Shown: positions 21,767 through 30,833, counted from the stretch's first letter. The stretch is DNA of 40,530 bases from an uncultured Muribaculaceae bacterium (GCA_947632485.1 CANRPJ010000027.1:1-40530), one strand, 5' to 3'. Program-made: numbers and translations. Notes: generated from the sequence alone by a model not told the origin.

Positions 21767-23560
21767 TTAGCCTTTCTTCTCCTCTTTCTGCATCTGCTCT
21801 TTAAGAGCCTGGAGGGCACCGAGGTCGCCAAGGGTGGTCTTCTCCACCTGAGCTGCTGCAGCAGCCTGCTCCTCTTCCTTCTCCTTCTTGGCGCTCTTAC
21901 GCGGAGCCTTAGCACGAGGCTCGGGCTTAACTTCGTCGTTCAGGCGGGTGTGGCTCAGAATGATGCGCTTGCTGTCTTTGTTGAACTCGATTACCTTCAG
22001 GGGCACCTTCTCGTCGACCTTGAGAGCGGAGCCGTCTTCCTTAACCATGTGCTTGGGCGGAACGAAGCCTTCCACACCATATTCGAGCTGCACTACAGCA
22101 CCGCGGTCGGAAGCCTCGATCACGCGGCCTTCCTGCACGCTGCCTACAGTGAAGATAGTCTCGAATACGTTCCAAGGATTCTCCTCAAGCTGCTTGTGGC
22201 CGAGCGAGAGGCGACGGTTGTCTTTGTCAATCTCAAGCACCTGAACCTCGATATCGTTGCCTACCTGCGTGAATTCGCTGGGGTGTTTGATCTTCTTGGT
22301 CCAGCTCAGGTCGGAGATGTGGATAAGGCCATCTACGCCCTCCTCGATCTCAACGAACACGCCGAAGTTGGTGAAGTTGCGCACCTTAGCAGTGTGGCGG
22401 CTGCCGATGGCATATTTCTCTTCAATATTCTCCCAGGGATCTTTCTTAAGCTGCTTCAGGCCAAGGCTCATCTTGCGGTCGTCGCGGTCGAGAGTGAGGA
22501 TCACTGCATCAACCTCTTCGCCAACCTTCATGAAATCCTGAGCACTGCGCAGATGCTGGCTCCAGCTCATCTCGCTTACGTGGATCAGACCCTCTACACC
22601 GGGCTGAACCTCTACGAATGCACCGTAGTCGGTCATTACTACGACCTTGCCATGCACCTTGTCGCCCACCTTGAGGTCGGCATCAAGACCGTCCCAAGGA
22701 TGCGGCTGAAGCTGCTTCAGACCAAGAGCTATGCGCTTCTTCTCGTCGTCGAAATCGAGAATTACTACCTTGATATCCTGATCGAGCTGCACAACCTCTT
22801 TCGGATCGCTTACGCGGCCCCAGCTGAGATCGGTGATATGAACGAGACCATCGACACCACCGAGATCGACGAACACGCCGTAGGGGGTGATATTCTTGAC
22901 CTTGCCTTCGAGCACCTGACCCTTCTCCAGCTTGGAGATGATCTCTTTCTTCTGCTGCTCGAGCTCGGCTTCGATAAGAGCTTTGTGGCTCACTACAACG
23001 TTCTTGTATTCCTGGTTGATCTTTACGACCTTGAATTCCATCGTCTTATCGACGAATACATCGTAGTCGCGGATCGGACGAACGTCGATCTGGCTGCCGG
23101 GAAGGAATGCCTCGATGCCGAATACATCGACAATCATACCGCCCTTCGTGCGGCTCTTCACGTAGCCCTTGATCACCTCGTCGTTCTCCATAGCCTGGTT
23201 TACGCGATCCCAGCTGCGGGTCTGGCAGGCTTTCTTGTGGCTCAGCTTGAGCTGGCCGTTCTTGTCTTCCAGAGATTCGATGAACACCTCTACCTCATCG
23301 CCCACCTTAAGATCCGGATTGTAGCGGAACTCACTGATGGGGATAATTGCGTCCGACTTCATGCCGATATCAACACGCACTTCGCGCTTGCTGATCGATT
23401 TCACGGTGCCGGTCACCACCTCGTTGTCTTTTGCCGTGCGCAGAGATTCGTCGTAGGTCTGAGTCAGCTCCTCGCGGCTCTTCTCCTGCACGGTGCTGCC
23501 TTTTTCATAGGCATCCCAATCGAAATCTTCGATCGGTGATTGAACTTTTGATTCAGTCAT
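21767..23560 (-). CDS. rpsA: 30S ribosomal protein S1
   Basis: A 597-residue protein with six S1 RNA-binding domains beginning at about residues 45, 128, 215, 300, 387 and 473. Each shows the expected pattern, for example GKVKNITPYGVFVDLGGVDG and KVVVMTDYGAFVEVQPGVEG. The two N-terminal domains, which dock on the ribosome in E. coli S1, are the most divergent. A Lys/Glu/Ala-rich tail (about 550-597, with EKEEEQAAAAAQVEK) follows. S1 delivers mRNA to the small subunit and matters particularly where Shine-Dalgarno sequences are weak, as in this phylum. A -7 box lies 59 bases upstream and a T-tailed hairpin follows the stop. Confidence 0.95.
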   Translation of the reverse strand: MTESKVQSPIEDFDWDAYEKGSTVQEKSREELTQTYDESLRTAKDNEVVTGTVKSISKREVRVDIGMKSDAIIPISEFRYNPDLKVGDEVEVFIESLEDKNGQLKLSHKKACQTRSWDRVNQAMENDEVIKGYVKSRTKGGMIVDVFGIEAFLPGSQIDVRPIRDYDVFVDKTMEFKVVKINQEYKNVVVSHKALIEAELEQQKKEIISKLEKGQVLEGKVKNITPYGVFVDLGGVDGLVHITDLSWGRVSDPKEVVQLDQDIKVVILDFDDEKKRIALGLKQLQPHPWDGLDADLKVGDKVHGKVVVMTDYGAFVEVQPGVEGLIHVSEMSWSQHLRSAQDFMKVGEEVDAVILTLDRDDRKMSLGLKQLKKDPWENIEEKYAIGSRHTAKVRNFTNFGVFVEIEEGVDGLIHISDLSWTKKIKHPSEFTQVGNDIEVQVLEIDKDNRRLSLGHKQLEENPWNVFETIFTVGSVQEGRVIEASDRGAVVQLEYGVEGFVPPKHMVKEDGSALKVDEKVPLKVIEFNKDSKRIILSHTRLNDEVKPEPRAKAPRKSAKKEKEEEQAAAAAQVEKTTLGDLGALQALKEQMQKEEKKG

Positions 23561-23619
23561 TAAAATTGTTAATAAATATGGTTAATTGCTTTGCCGGGGC
23601 ACACATGGCCACGACGGTG

Positions 23620-23627
23620 CAAAGGTA
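23620..23627 (-). promoter_or_regulatory. -7 promoter box of rpsA
   Basis: The minus strand reads TACCTTTG, the same box as the protease operon, 59 bases before the rpsA ATG. No clear -33 element is seen. Confidence 0.6.
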
Positions 23628-23756
23628 GGTATTTTCCGAAGATTACGCACTATCTTTCACCCTTTTTCTTACCTTTTTTATGAAAAAGGCACCGGGGAGA
23701 GCCCCGATGCCTATGTTTCAACCTTAAAATTGAAGATTTTTACTCTTCCCGACGGG

Positions 23757-24251
23757 TCACTCCTTTACTACCACGCCATCGCCGGCAGCTATAACGGAGT
23801 CGGTATCCGAAGCCGGCATATCTACGATATCACCTATATCTCCGGCGGGATCGCTCATGCTCCACTGCGGAGCGGGGAACCATATCGACGAGGCATATTC
23901 CTCAATCTTTTTGGCATTCTCCTCACCTACCTCTTCGCGGGTGGAGGAGCTGATCATCGGGCCGAACACGGTCACATACTGGTATTCCTCAGCCAGCGAG
24001 GCCATGGCATCAGTGCTCTTGGTAGCTGCATCGCTCATATTGGGCTCTGCGTTGATATCTTTCTGGATCTTATCGGCCTTCTGGGCGAATGCGGCGCAAT
24101 AGTCAACCATCGTAGTGTAGTCAGCCTGGGTAAGGGTCTGACCTTCGGCAATCTTCTTCGCCACCGAGGCGGCGTCTTCCTGCGATGCGCCTCCGCAAGC
24201 TGCCAACAGCACCAGAGAACACATGAGAGCAAAAATTCTTACAGTTTTCAT
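23757..24251 (-). CDS. Small lipoprotein of unknown function
   Basis: A 164-residue protein with a clear type II signal peptide (MKTVRIFALMCSLVLLAAC; lipid-modified Cys19, followed by GGASQED). The mature part is helical in the first two thirds (AAFAQKADKIQKDINAE, SLAEEYQYVTVFG) and ends in an acidic Asp/Val/Ala-rich tail. No known domain or catalytic motif is recognised. It lies between the NYN-domain gene and rpsA with 50- and 196-base gaps, so it may be a separate transcript. The lipoprotein call is secure; function is open. Confidence 0.75.
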   Translation of the reverse strand: MKTVRIFALMCSLVLLAACGGASQEDAASVAKKIAEGQTLTQADYTTMVDYCAAFAQKADKIQKDINAEPNMSDAATKSTDAMASLAEEYQYVTVFGPMISSSTREEVGEENAKKIEEYASSIWFPAPQWSMSDPAGDIGDIVDMPASDTDSVIAAGDGVVVKE

Positions 24252-24301
24252 AACAGAATCGGTATTAATAATTTAATTATTCCAATTTTTGAGATTTTGA
24301 A

Positions 24302-24955
24302 TCAGAAATTATCACCAAGCTCCGGCTCAGCGGTGTTATCACGCAGTTTCAGAAGAAGATCACGCTTCAGCGCGGGGCTGTCGTTGAGAATCTGCGAGAG
24401 CTCCCAGTGATGCCCCGCCTCCTCCTTGAGCAGGGGTGAAGTGGAATCTACATTGGCAAGGTCCCACGTAAGCAGCACCGTCTTGATTTTAAGCGCCTTC
24501 AGCTTGCGCACGAGCATCTCATGGTCAGCATCGCCGGTTATGAGCACTACATAGTCAAACTTTCTGAAAGTAGCCAGCTCGTAGGCCTCCAGGGCGAACC
24601 ATACGTCGATACCTTTTTCAATCACCTCTGTGCGCCCGTCGCGCTCCACTTCCCGGAGATGCTTATAATGGAAGATCACGTCGTTTTCGATAAGCGTATC
24701 TTCGAAGCGGCGCTCATTGTAGAGAAGATGCTTGTCGTAGGCATCTTTCACCCGGAAGCGCCCGCGGAAATAGTGGGCCTCGGTAATCTGGCAATCTGAG
24801 GGATTCACCTGCTCCTCATAAGCCAGACGGTCTGATATATAGTCGAAAAGACTACGCACACGAATTATTGAGCTCTCAATGCTTTTGAGAGCCCGGTTCA
24901 CCTTGGCGTAGTAACCGCCATCGATAAAAACTCCTACTGATACAAATCTTTCCAT
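24302..24955 (-). CDS. NYN-domain (LabA/DUF88-type PIN-like) putative ribonuclease
   Basis: About 217 residues from the ATG at 24953-24955; the GTG one codon earlier is the alternative. The NYN fold is shown by SVGVFIDGGYYAKVNRAL (first Asp near residue 10), EKGIDVWFALEAYELA and DYVVLITGDADHEMLVRKLK, which supply the conserved acidic metal-binding residues of the PIN-like family. Such proteins are predicted RNA nucleases acting in the cytoplasm; the substrate is unknown. A hairpin terminator lies just upstream and separates it from the dipeptidase operon, so it should have its own promoter, which I cannot identify. Confidence 0.85.
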   Translation of the reverse strand: MERFVSVGVFIDGGYYAKVNRALKSIESSIIRVRSLFDYISDRLAYEEQVNPSDCQITEAHYFRGRFRVKDAYDKHLLYNERRFEDTLIENDVIFHYKHLREVERDGRTEVIEKGIDVWFALEAYELATFRKFDYVVLITGDADHEMLVRKLKALKIKTVLLTWDLANVDSTSPLLKEEAGHHWELSQILNDSPALKRDLLLKLRDNTAEPELGDNF

Positions 24956-24969
24956 CACCTATAAAACCA

Positions 24970-24999
24970 CGGAGCGCCCTCCAATGTTTGGAGAGCGCC
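24970..24999. terminator. Intrinsic terminator after the second pepD-type gene
   Basis: GGAGCGCCCTCCAA and TTGGAGAGCGCCC form a long hairpin with one wobble or mismatch and a 3-base loop, with T-rich sequence on both sides. It lies 29 bases beyond the dipeptidase stop and ends the three-gene operon. Confidence 0.7.
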
Positions 25000-25027
25000 C
25001 TGCTTTTTATTCCTTTAGCTGATTAAC

Positions 25028-26482
25028 TCAAGCCAGACGGGTGATGATGTCAGTCAGCAGTTTCCAGAATTCCTGAACTGAGGTGATATTAGCCTTCTCG
25101 CTCGGCGAGTGGATATCCTTCAGTGTGGGTCCAAAAGAGATCATGTCGAGGTCGGGCATCTTCTCGAGGAAGAGGCCGCACTCAAGGCCGGCATGGAGCG
25201 CCTCTACGCGCGGTTTGGATCCGAAGAGGCTCTCAAAGCTGGTCTCAGCCACTTTCAGAAGCTTTGATTCCGGATTCGGAGCCCAGCCTACATAAGCATC
25301 GTCGAAAGCCACAGTGCAGCCGATCAGCTGGAACAGTGCCTTTACGCGGTCGGCTATCTCATCGCGGCGGGAATCTACAGATGAGCGCTGGTGGATAGTA
25401 ATCTCAAATTTATGGTCATCGACCATCTTCACGCTCGCCAGATTGCAGGAGGTCTCAACCAGTCCGGCCACAGCCTGACTCATTCCCTGCACTCCGTTGG
25501 GGCATGCGAACACGGCGGCAACCAGTGCCGAACCGGTCTTAGGCTCGATGATTAGATCCGGAGTATCAAACGGCTTCACCTCAAACACGAAGTCAGATCC
25601 CTCGGAAAGAGCGAGCTCAGCATGGATCGTTTTATTAAATTCCTCTGCGGCAGCATTGAAATCGCCGATCGCATCAGTGGGCACACCTACTATAGCATGC
25701 GCCTCACGCGGAATAGCGTTGGCGAGACCGCCGCCGTCGAAATTACCGAGCACAACCGGCCATTTCTGCCCGGCTTCCCAGATAAAGCGGGCGAGCTGCT
25801 GATTGGCGTTGCCGCGGCCGAGGTTGATCTCCATACCGGAGTGACCGCCCTTCAGATGGTCGATCTTAACCTCTACGAAGGAATAGCCGTCGGGAGTCTT
25901 TACCGTATCGAAAGGAAGGGTGCAGACGGTGACCTTTCCTCCTGCGCAACCGATCACGAGCTGACCGAACTCCTCGCTGTCGATATTAAGGAGCACCTTG
26001 CCGGTGATGAAGCCCGGCTTAAGCCCGTTGGCGCCGATAAGACCCTGCTCCTCATCGACCGTGAACAGGCATTCGAGAGGTCCATGCACGAGGTTCTCGT
26101 CAATAAGCGCAGCCATGGCCATGGCGCAGCCGAGACCATTGTCAGCACCAAGAGTAGTACCGTCGGCCTTTACCCAGTCGCCATCGACAATCGTGGTGAT
26201 CGGATCATTGAGGAAATCATGCACTTTGTCGCCCCGCTTCTCGGCCACCATATCCTGATGCCCCTGAAGCACAAGCGTAGGCGCATTCTCGTGACCGGGT
26301 GTGGCAGGTTTTGTCATCACCACATTGCCGACCTCATCGGTCTTCACAGCTATGCCGTGGCGGTTAGCCCAGTCTACAAGAAACGCCTTCATCTTCTCAA
26401 GATGATGCGTGGGACGGGGCACTTTCGTAATCTCATCAAAACACTCCCAAACGAGTTTGGGCTGTAAATCCGTGATTTTCAT
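25028..26482 (-). CDS. pepD: Aminoacyl-histidine dipeptidase-like M20 metallopeptidase (second copy)
   Basis: A 484-residue PepD/carnosinase-type peptidase, cytoplasmic, with no signal peptide. Zinc-site motifs are intact: LQGHQDMVAEK (His75, Asp77), GADNGLGCA (Asp114), TVDEEQGLIG (Glu144, Glu145) and LNIDSEE. The family splits dipeptides, typically X-His. It is the last gene of the operon: the muramidase stop is 21 bases upstream and a terminator follows. It is a full-length relative of the first gene of the operon, with metal ligands at identical residue numbers, so the pair arose by duplication or by recruitment of two paralogues. Confidence 0.92.
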   Translation of the reverse strand: MKITDLQPKLVWECFDEITKVPRPTHHLEKMKAFLVDWANRHGIAVKTDEVGNVVMTKPATPGHENAPTLVLQGHQDMVAEKRGDKVHDFLNDPITTIVDGDWVKADGTTLGADNGLGCAMAMAALIDENLVHGPLECLFTVDEEQGLIGANGLKPGFITGKVLLNIDSEEFGQLVIGCAGGKVTVCTLPFDTVKTPDGYSFVEVKIDHLKGGHSGMEINLGRGNANQQLARFIWEAGQKWPVVLGNFDGGGLANAIPREAHAIVGVPTDAIGDFNAAAEEFNKTIHAELALSEGSDFVFEVKPFDTPDLIIEPKTGSALVAAVFACPNGVQGMSQAVAGLVETSCNLASVKMVDDHKFEITIHQRSSVDSRRDEIADRVKALFQLIGCTVAFDDAYVGWAPNPESKLLKVAETSFESLFGSKPRVEALHAGLECGLFLEKMPDLDMISFGPTLKDIHSPSEKANITSVQEFWKLLTDIITRLA

Positions 26483-26503
26483 GTTATCAGTTTTAAGTTA
26501 CTG

Positions 26504-27247
26504 TCAATTTTCAGTTTCCTTCGGTTCGGCAGCCTTGAATTTGCGGTAGGCGGCCGCCATCTTCGTGTGATAGCCGCGGCGCGCATAAGAGGCACCATTA
26601 TATTTTCTGGCAAACTTGGCCCAGTTTTTCGCCCTCAGGTCGTCGAGCATTCCGGCATTGCGGATAAAGGCTGCAAACAGCTCCAGCTGCTCAAGTTCGG
26701 AATACGACATAAGCTTCACCATCTCGTCGACGCTCTCGCAGCCGCACTGCTTGTAGTTGAAGCCGCCGATCTGAAACATACCCCAGAATGTGCCCATATT
26801 TGCTCCCTGGGCATTATTCTTGCGGGCATTGATGAGCTGCGTCCATTCCTGGCGGGCATAGCCGGTGAGCCCTTCGGGCACCGTCTCGCCCTTGGCGCCC
26901 GACGTAGAAGGAACCTTGTTGCGGTATCTGAGATACATAGTCCGGTCAAAATTAATCACCGGCACTCCGGGAGCCCAAAAACCTTTCATCTGAGCGCCCG
27001 CCTCTATGGATACCACAGCCTTGATTACAGCCACTTCCACACCGAGTTCCTCAGCCACTATCCGGAAATCGGTCTCCGTAAGATGACTGTATCGGGCCTC
27101 ACGGTCTTCCTCCGGTATCGAATCTACCCTTACAGCGGTCTCTTCTGCCGGAGCCTTCGCGGTATTGTCGTCATCGTCGGGATAGCAGACTCCGACTGCA
27201 GTCAGAGTCAATGCCACTCCCGTCGCCAACGCCAGCCCGTGCTTCAT
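26504..27247 (-). CDS. Exported N-acetylmuramidase-family protein
   Basis: A 247-residue protein with a signal sequence (MKHGLALATGVALTLTAVGV, then CYPDDDDN), probably exported; the Cys is not in a canonical lipobox. The body matches the N-acetylmuramidase family best known from phage lysins: VEVAVIKAVVSIEAG with the likely catalytic Glu82, then PVINFDRTMYLRYRN, TFWGMFQIGGFNYKQCGC and FARKYNGASYARRGY. It would cut the glycan strand of peptidoglycan in the periplasm. The ATG overlaps the stop of the first pepD gene (ATGA, 27244-27247), implying coupled translation; another pepD follows. It replaces the usual ESGG with EAGA at the catalytic loop, a mild deviation. No other phage genes are present. 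Confidence 0.82.
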   Translation of the reverse strand: MKHGLALATGVALTLTAVGVCYPDDDDNTAKAPAEETAVRVDSIPEEDREARYSHLTETDFRIVAEELGVEVAVIKAVVSIEAGAQMKGFWAPGVPVINFDRTMYLRYRNKVPSTSGAKGETVPEGLTGYARQEWTQLINARKNNAQGANMGTFWGMFQIGGFNYKQCGCESVDEMVKLMSYSELEQLELFAAFIRNAGMLDDLRAKNWAKFARKYNGASYARRGYHTKMAAAYRKFKAAEPKETEN

Positions 27248-28701
27248 GACTTAGCTACCATTTCGAGCACCCTGCAGAGATGCTTCCAGAACTTATCGAC
27301 CGTAGGAATCAGAAGCTGCTCATCGGGGCTATGCACTCCCGTCATCGTAGGTCCGAAGCTCACCATGTCGAGATCCGGATACTTCGACAAGAAGAGGCCA
27401 CATTCAAGACCGGCATGAATAGCCTTGATGGCGGGCTTCACTCCAAACAGCTCTTCATAAGCCTCGCTCGCTATTTTCATGATTCTGGAGTCCATGTTGG
27501 GAGCCCAGCCGGGATAGCCGTCGGAATGGCTCACCTCAGCGCCGGCAAGCTGGAAATGCGCCTCCACCTGTCCGGCAATGTCTTCTTTGCGCGATTCTAC
27601 CGACGAACGCTGCGAGGTGGTCACCTTAATCTTATTGTCGCCTTCCATCTTCACAGCCGCGAGGTTGGTAGAGGTCTCCACGAGGCCCTCTATGTCGTGG
27701 CTCATGCTGTAGACGCCGTGAGGAGCGGAATAGAGGGCTCTCACGAGAGCAAGCGAAGTGGCTGAATCGATGCAATATTCCGGACGCTCCACTTGCTCGA
27801 TCTTGAAATCCATCGAAGGCTCTATACCCTTATATTCAGCCTTGATGGACTCGGCATATTTCTCCAGCCGCTTCTCAACCTGAGCCTTATGGTCATTATG
27901 GATTCCGAACACCGCATGAGCCTCTCGGGCTATGGCATTGCGCAGATTGCCGCCCTCGATGTGGCTCACGGCGATATCCCATTTCTGCGAGCACTCCCAC
28001 ATGAAGCGTGCTATCACCTTATTGGCGTTGGCCCGGCCCAGATGAATATCGCCACCGGAATGACCGCCGAGAAGGCCGCTCACCGACACCTTCAAATACT
28101 GGAAGTTTTCCGGCGAATAGCTACGCTGATACTTGAAAATCGCTGTAGTATCGATACCGCCGGCGCAACCTACGAAGATCTCGCCATCATCTTCTGAATC
28201 GAGATTTATCAGAATCTTGCCCTTGATCATATCCTTGCCGAGATTCTCCGCTCCCTCAAGGCCAATCTCTTCATTTACGGTAAAGAGGGCTTCAACCGGA
28301 CCATGCTTCAGATCGGGATCGATCATCACGGCCAGAGCCGCAGCCATTCCGATTCCGTTGTCGGCTCCAAGCGTAGTGCCACGGGCTTTCACCCAGTCGC
28401 CATCTATATAGGTCTCTATAGGATCTTTCAGGAAGTCGTGCTCCACATCGCCATTCTTTTCGGCCACCATATCCATGTGAGCCTGAAGCACCACCGCAGG
28501 CGCGCCTTCATTTCCTTTCGAAGCGGGCTTATACATCACCACGTTGCCGCAATCGTCGGTCTTGGCCTCGACACCGTGTTTCTTAGCAAAATCAAGGAGA
28601 TAAGCGCGGATCTGCTCCTCATGCTTCGAGGGGCGGGGCACTTTCGTTATTTCATCGAAACAGGTCCATACCAGTTCCGGTTTCAAATCTTTCACTTCCA
28701 T
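27244..28701 (-). CDS. pepD: Aminoacyl-histidine dipeptidase-like M20 metallopeptidase (first copy)
   Basis: A 485-residue cytoplasmic PepD-type dipeptidase with zinc ligands in LQAHMDMVAEK (His75, Asp77), GADNGIGMA (Asp114), TVNEEIGLEG (Glu144, Glu145) and LNLDSEDDG. It opens a three-gene operon with the muramidase and the second dipeptidase. A -7 box lies 44 bases upstream in the divergent spacer shared with the skp-like gene. The two copies are alike over their whole length but clearly diverged, which suggests different dipeptide preferences. Activity on X-His dipeptides is the family norm, not proven here. Confidence 0.92.
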   Translation of the reverse strand: MEVKDLKPELVWTCFDEITKVPRPSKHEEQIRAYLLDFAKKHGVEAKTDDCGNVVMYKPASKGNEGAPAVVLQAHMDMVAEKNGDVEHDFLKDPIETYIDGDWVKARGTTLGADNGIGMAAALAVMIDPDLKHGPVEALFTVNEEIGLEGAENLGKDMIKGKILINLDSEDDGEIFVGCAGGIDTTAIFKYQRSYSPENFQYLKVSVSGLLGGHSGGDIHLGRANANKVIARFMWECSQKWDIAVSHIEGGNLRNAIAREAHAVFGIHNDHKAQVEKRLEKYAESIKAEYKGIEPSMDFKIEQVERPEYCIDSATSLALVRALYSAPHGVYSMSHDIEGLVETSTNLAAVKMEGDNKIKVTTSQRSSVESRKEDIAGQVEAHFQLAGAEVSHSDGYPGWAPNMDSRIMKIASEAYEELFGVKPAIKAIHAGLECGLFLSKYPDLDMVSFGPTMTGVHSPDEQLLIPTVDKFWKHLCRVLEMVAKS

Positions 28702-28744
28702 GGTTTCTATCTGTTAGAAAAATTTAATCTTGGGTTTGACAGCC

Positions 28745-28752
28745 CAAATTTA
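28745..28752 (-). promoter_or_regulatory. -7 promoter box of the dipeptidase-muramidase operon
   Basis: The minus strand reads TAAATTTG, 43 bases before the pepD ATG. A clear -33 element is not visible. Confidence 0.55.
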
Positions 28753-28796
28753 CTAAATTTTTTTCACTTATGCTGCGAATTACCACGCAAAACGGC

Positions 28797-28804
28797 TAAA
28801 TTTG
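28797..28804 (+). promoter_or_regulatory. -7 promoter box of the skp-like gene
   Basis: The plus strand reads TAAATTTG; transcription would start near 28810. The resulting leader of about 75 bases opens almost at once with a 7-bp hairpin, CCGCGGA/TCCGCGG (28818-28824/28828-28834, loop CGC). Confidence 0.55.
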
Positions 28805-28884
28805 CGCTGTGAAATATCCGCGGACGCTCCGCGGGCTGTTTTCATTGTGATAACCGGCTCGAATTATAGAACCTACAACATAAG

Positions 28885-29496
28885 ATGAAGAAACTGAAAT
28901 TCAGCACAGCAGCTTTCGCCGTAGCTCTCTCCCTGATGGCCTTGTCGTCATGCGGACAGGCCGACAAGGGTAAGACTCCCCAGAAATCAGCAGCCGCAGC
29001 AGCTGCTAAAGTGGGAGAACTACCTAACTTCCGCTATGTGGATCTCGACACCCTGATGACCCGCTACAATCTGGCCAAGGACTTTAACGAAGAGATGCTC
29101 CGAATGCAGAACAATCTCGACAACACAGCGCGCCAGAAGGAAAACTCACTCCGCAACTATGCAGCAGGAGTTCAGAAGAAATATCAGAACAACACCTATC
29201 TCACTGAGGCTGAGCAGCAGGCAGTGCAGGCTGAGCAGCAGAAGATAGCCAATATGGAGGAAGCTGCACGCCGTGACCTCGCTTCGCTGCAGCAGAATCT
29301 CCAGAATGTGGCTCTGCGCCAGCAGGCTACTCTGAGCGATTCCATCAACTCCTTCATCGAAGCCTACAACGCTAAGAAAGGCTATGATGCCATTCTCTTC
29401 AAGGGTGCCGGACTTTATTTCAATCCTGCGCTCGATATCACTGAAGAGGTGGTAGAAGGACTCAACGCCCGCTATAACAAGGTGAACGATAAATAA
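28885..29496 (+). CDS. Skp/OmpH-like periplasmic chaperone, lipoprotein
   Basis: This 203-residue protein has a type II signal peptide ending MALSSC (Cys23), an Ala-rich linker, and an OmpH/Skp-type body. The short strand ELPNFRYVDLDTLMTRYN leads into a long two-helix coiled coil (about 65-150, rich in Gln, Glu and Ala, with QQAVQAEQQKIANMEEAARR), and strands return near YDAILFKGAGLYFNP. Skp-like proteins hold unfolded outer-membrane proteins in the periplasm. E. coli Skp is soluble; lipid-anchored versions occur in Bacteroidetes. It is the first gene of the plus-strand block, followed 101 bases later by hflX. Confidence 0.85.
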   Translation: MKKLKFSTAAFAVALSLMALSSCGQADKGKTPQKSAAAAAAKVGELPNFRYVDLDTLMTRYNLAKDFNEEMLRMQNNLDNTARQKENSLRNYAAGVQKKYQNNTYLTEAEQQAVQAEQQKIANMEEAARRDLASLQQNLQNVALRQQATLSDSINSFIEAYNAKKGYDAILFKGAGLYFNPALDITEEVVEGLNARYNKVNDK

Positions 29497-29597
29497 CTCC
29501 GGTCGCCGCCACAGAGCGCGTCCGCGAAAAAACTTACTGCCGCGCCGACTATCCGGTGCGTCAGATTTGTTACAATTGCATTATATATTTCTGCAGT

Positions 29598-30833
29598 ATG
29601 ATTGAAGATAATATCATAAGCCAGGAGGCCAATGAGAAGGCGGTGCTCGTAGCGCTTGTCACTTCCCGGCAGAATGAGGCCAAGACCGAAGAATATCTCG
29701 ACGAACTCGCGTTTCTCGCCGAGACGGCAGGCGCTGTGCCTGTGAAAAGATTTCTCCAGAAGCTCGAATATCCTAACCCCCGCACTTATGTGGGTACAGG
29801 AAAACTGGAAGAGATCAAAACCTATGTGGAGGAAAATGAGATCGGTCTGGTGATTTTCGACGATGATCTGTCGCCTAAACAGGTAGCAAATATAGAGAAG
29901 GAGCTCAAGGTGAAGATTCTCGACCGCACGAGCCTGATTCTCGACATTTTCGCGCGGCGCGCCCAGACGGCCACGGCGCGTACGCAGGTAGAACTGGCCC
30001 AGTACCAGTATCTTCTTCCCAGGCTTACCCGCATGTGGACTCACCTTGAGCGCCAGCGCGGCGGTATCGGAATGAGAGGCCCGGGCGAGACCCAGATAGA
30101 GACCGACCGGCGAATTATCCTCGACAAGATATCGCGCCTGAAAGAGGAGCTCCGCAATATCGACAAGCAGAAAAGCATTCAGCGCAAGAACAGGGGCAAA
30201 CTGACGCGGGTAGCTCTCGTGGGATATACCAACGTAGGAAAATCCACGCTGATGAACCTGCTCAGCAAGAGCGATGTGTTTGCCGAAAATAAACTCTTCG
30301 CCACGCTCGATACTACGGTCAGAAAAGTGACCGTAGAGAATCTCCCCTTCCTGCTTACCGATACCGTGGGATTCATTCGCAAGCTGCCTACCCATCTGGT
30401 CGACTCTTTCAAATCTACACTCGACGAGGTGCGTGATGCCGATGTGCTGGTGCATGTAGTCGATGTGAGCCACCCTGGATTCGAAGAGCAGATTGAGGTT
30501 GTGCAGAAAACCCTGCAAGAGGTATGCGGCGCTGAAGATAAACCGGTCATAATGGTCTTCAATAAGATAGATGCCTTCAACTACACTCCGAAGGATCCCG
30601 ACGATCTAACACCCCGTACACGAGAGAACATATCTCTCGACGAGCTTCGCCAGACCTGGATGGGGAAAATGGCGGAAAACTGCGTATTTATCTCTGCAAA
30701 AGAAAGAACCAATATAGATGAACTGAAGAACCTGCTTTATCGCAAGGCAAAAGAAATTCACACTGAACGATTTCCTTACAATGACTTTCTCTATCAAAAA
30801 TACGATGACCTCGAATCAGAATCTACAGTCTGA
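29598..30833 (+). CDS. hflX: GTPase HflX
   Basis: A 411-residue ribosome-associated GTPase that splits stalled ribosomes in E. coli. The N-terminal HflX domain contains PNPRTYVGTGKLEEIKTYVE and the signature MRGPGETQIETDRR. The G domain follows with G1 GYTNVGKST (209-217), G3 DTVGF (255-259) and G4 NKID, ending in a short C-terminal domain. The open frame extends to an ATG at 29556, but its 14 extra residues are atypical; the ATG at 29598 gives the normal N-terminus (MIEDNIISQEANEKAV). The next gene overlaps its 3' end in another frame, which suggests coupled translation. Confidence 0.93.
   Translation: MIEDNIISQEANEKAVLVALVTSRQNEAKTEEYLDELAFLAETAGAVPVKRFLQKLEYPNPRTYVGTGKLEEIKTYVEENEIGLVIFDDDLSPKQVANIEKELKVKILDRTSLILDIFARRAQTATARTQVELAQYQYLLPRLTRMWTHLERQRGGIGMRGPGETQIETDRRIILDKISRLKEELRNIDKQKSIQRKNRGKLTRVALVGYTNVGKSTLMNLLSKSDVFAENKLFATLDTTVRKVTVENLPFLLTDTVGFIRKLPTHLVDSFKSTLDEVRDADVLVHVVDVSHPGFEEQIEVVQKTLQEVCGAEDKPVIMVFNKIDAFNYTPKDPDDLTPRTRENISLDELRQTWMGKMAENCVFISAKERTNIDELKNLLYRKAKEIHTERFPYNDFLYQKYDDLESESTV

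Noticed and set aside
21950..23539. 529-codon plus-strand frame opposite rpsA
   Set aside because: It is a mirror of the six S1 repeats on the other strand, with repetitive text and no domain of its own.
26504..27247. Prophage remnant, because of the lysin-type muramidase
   Set aside because: No holin, structural, integrase or attachment features are near, and the gene is embedded in a dipeptidase operon.
29556..29597. N-terminal extension of HflX by 14 residues
   Set aside because: The Cys/Tyr-rich extension is atypical and the inner ATG gives the normal HflX start.
29472..30518. 348-codon minus-strand frame opposite hflX
   Set aside because: HflX shows all G motifs; the antisense frame is a shadow due to codon bias.
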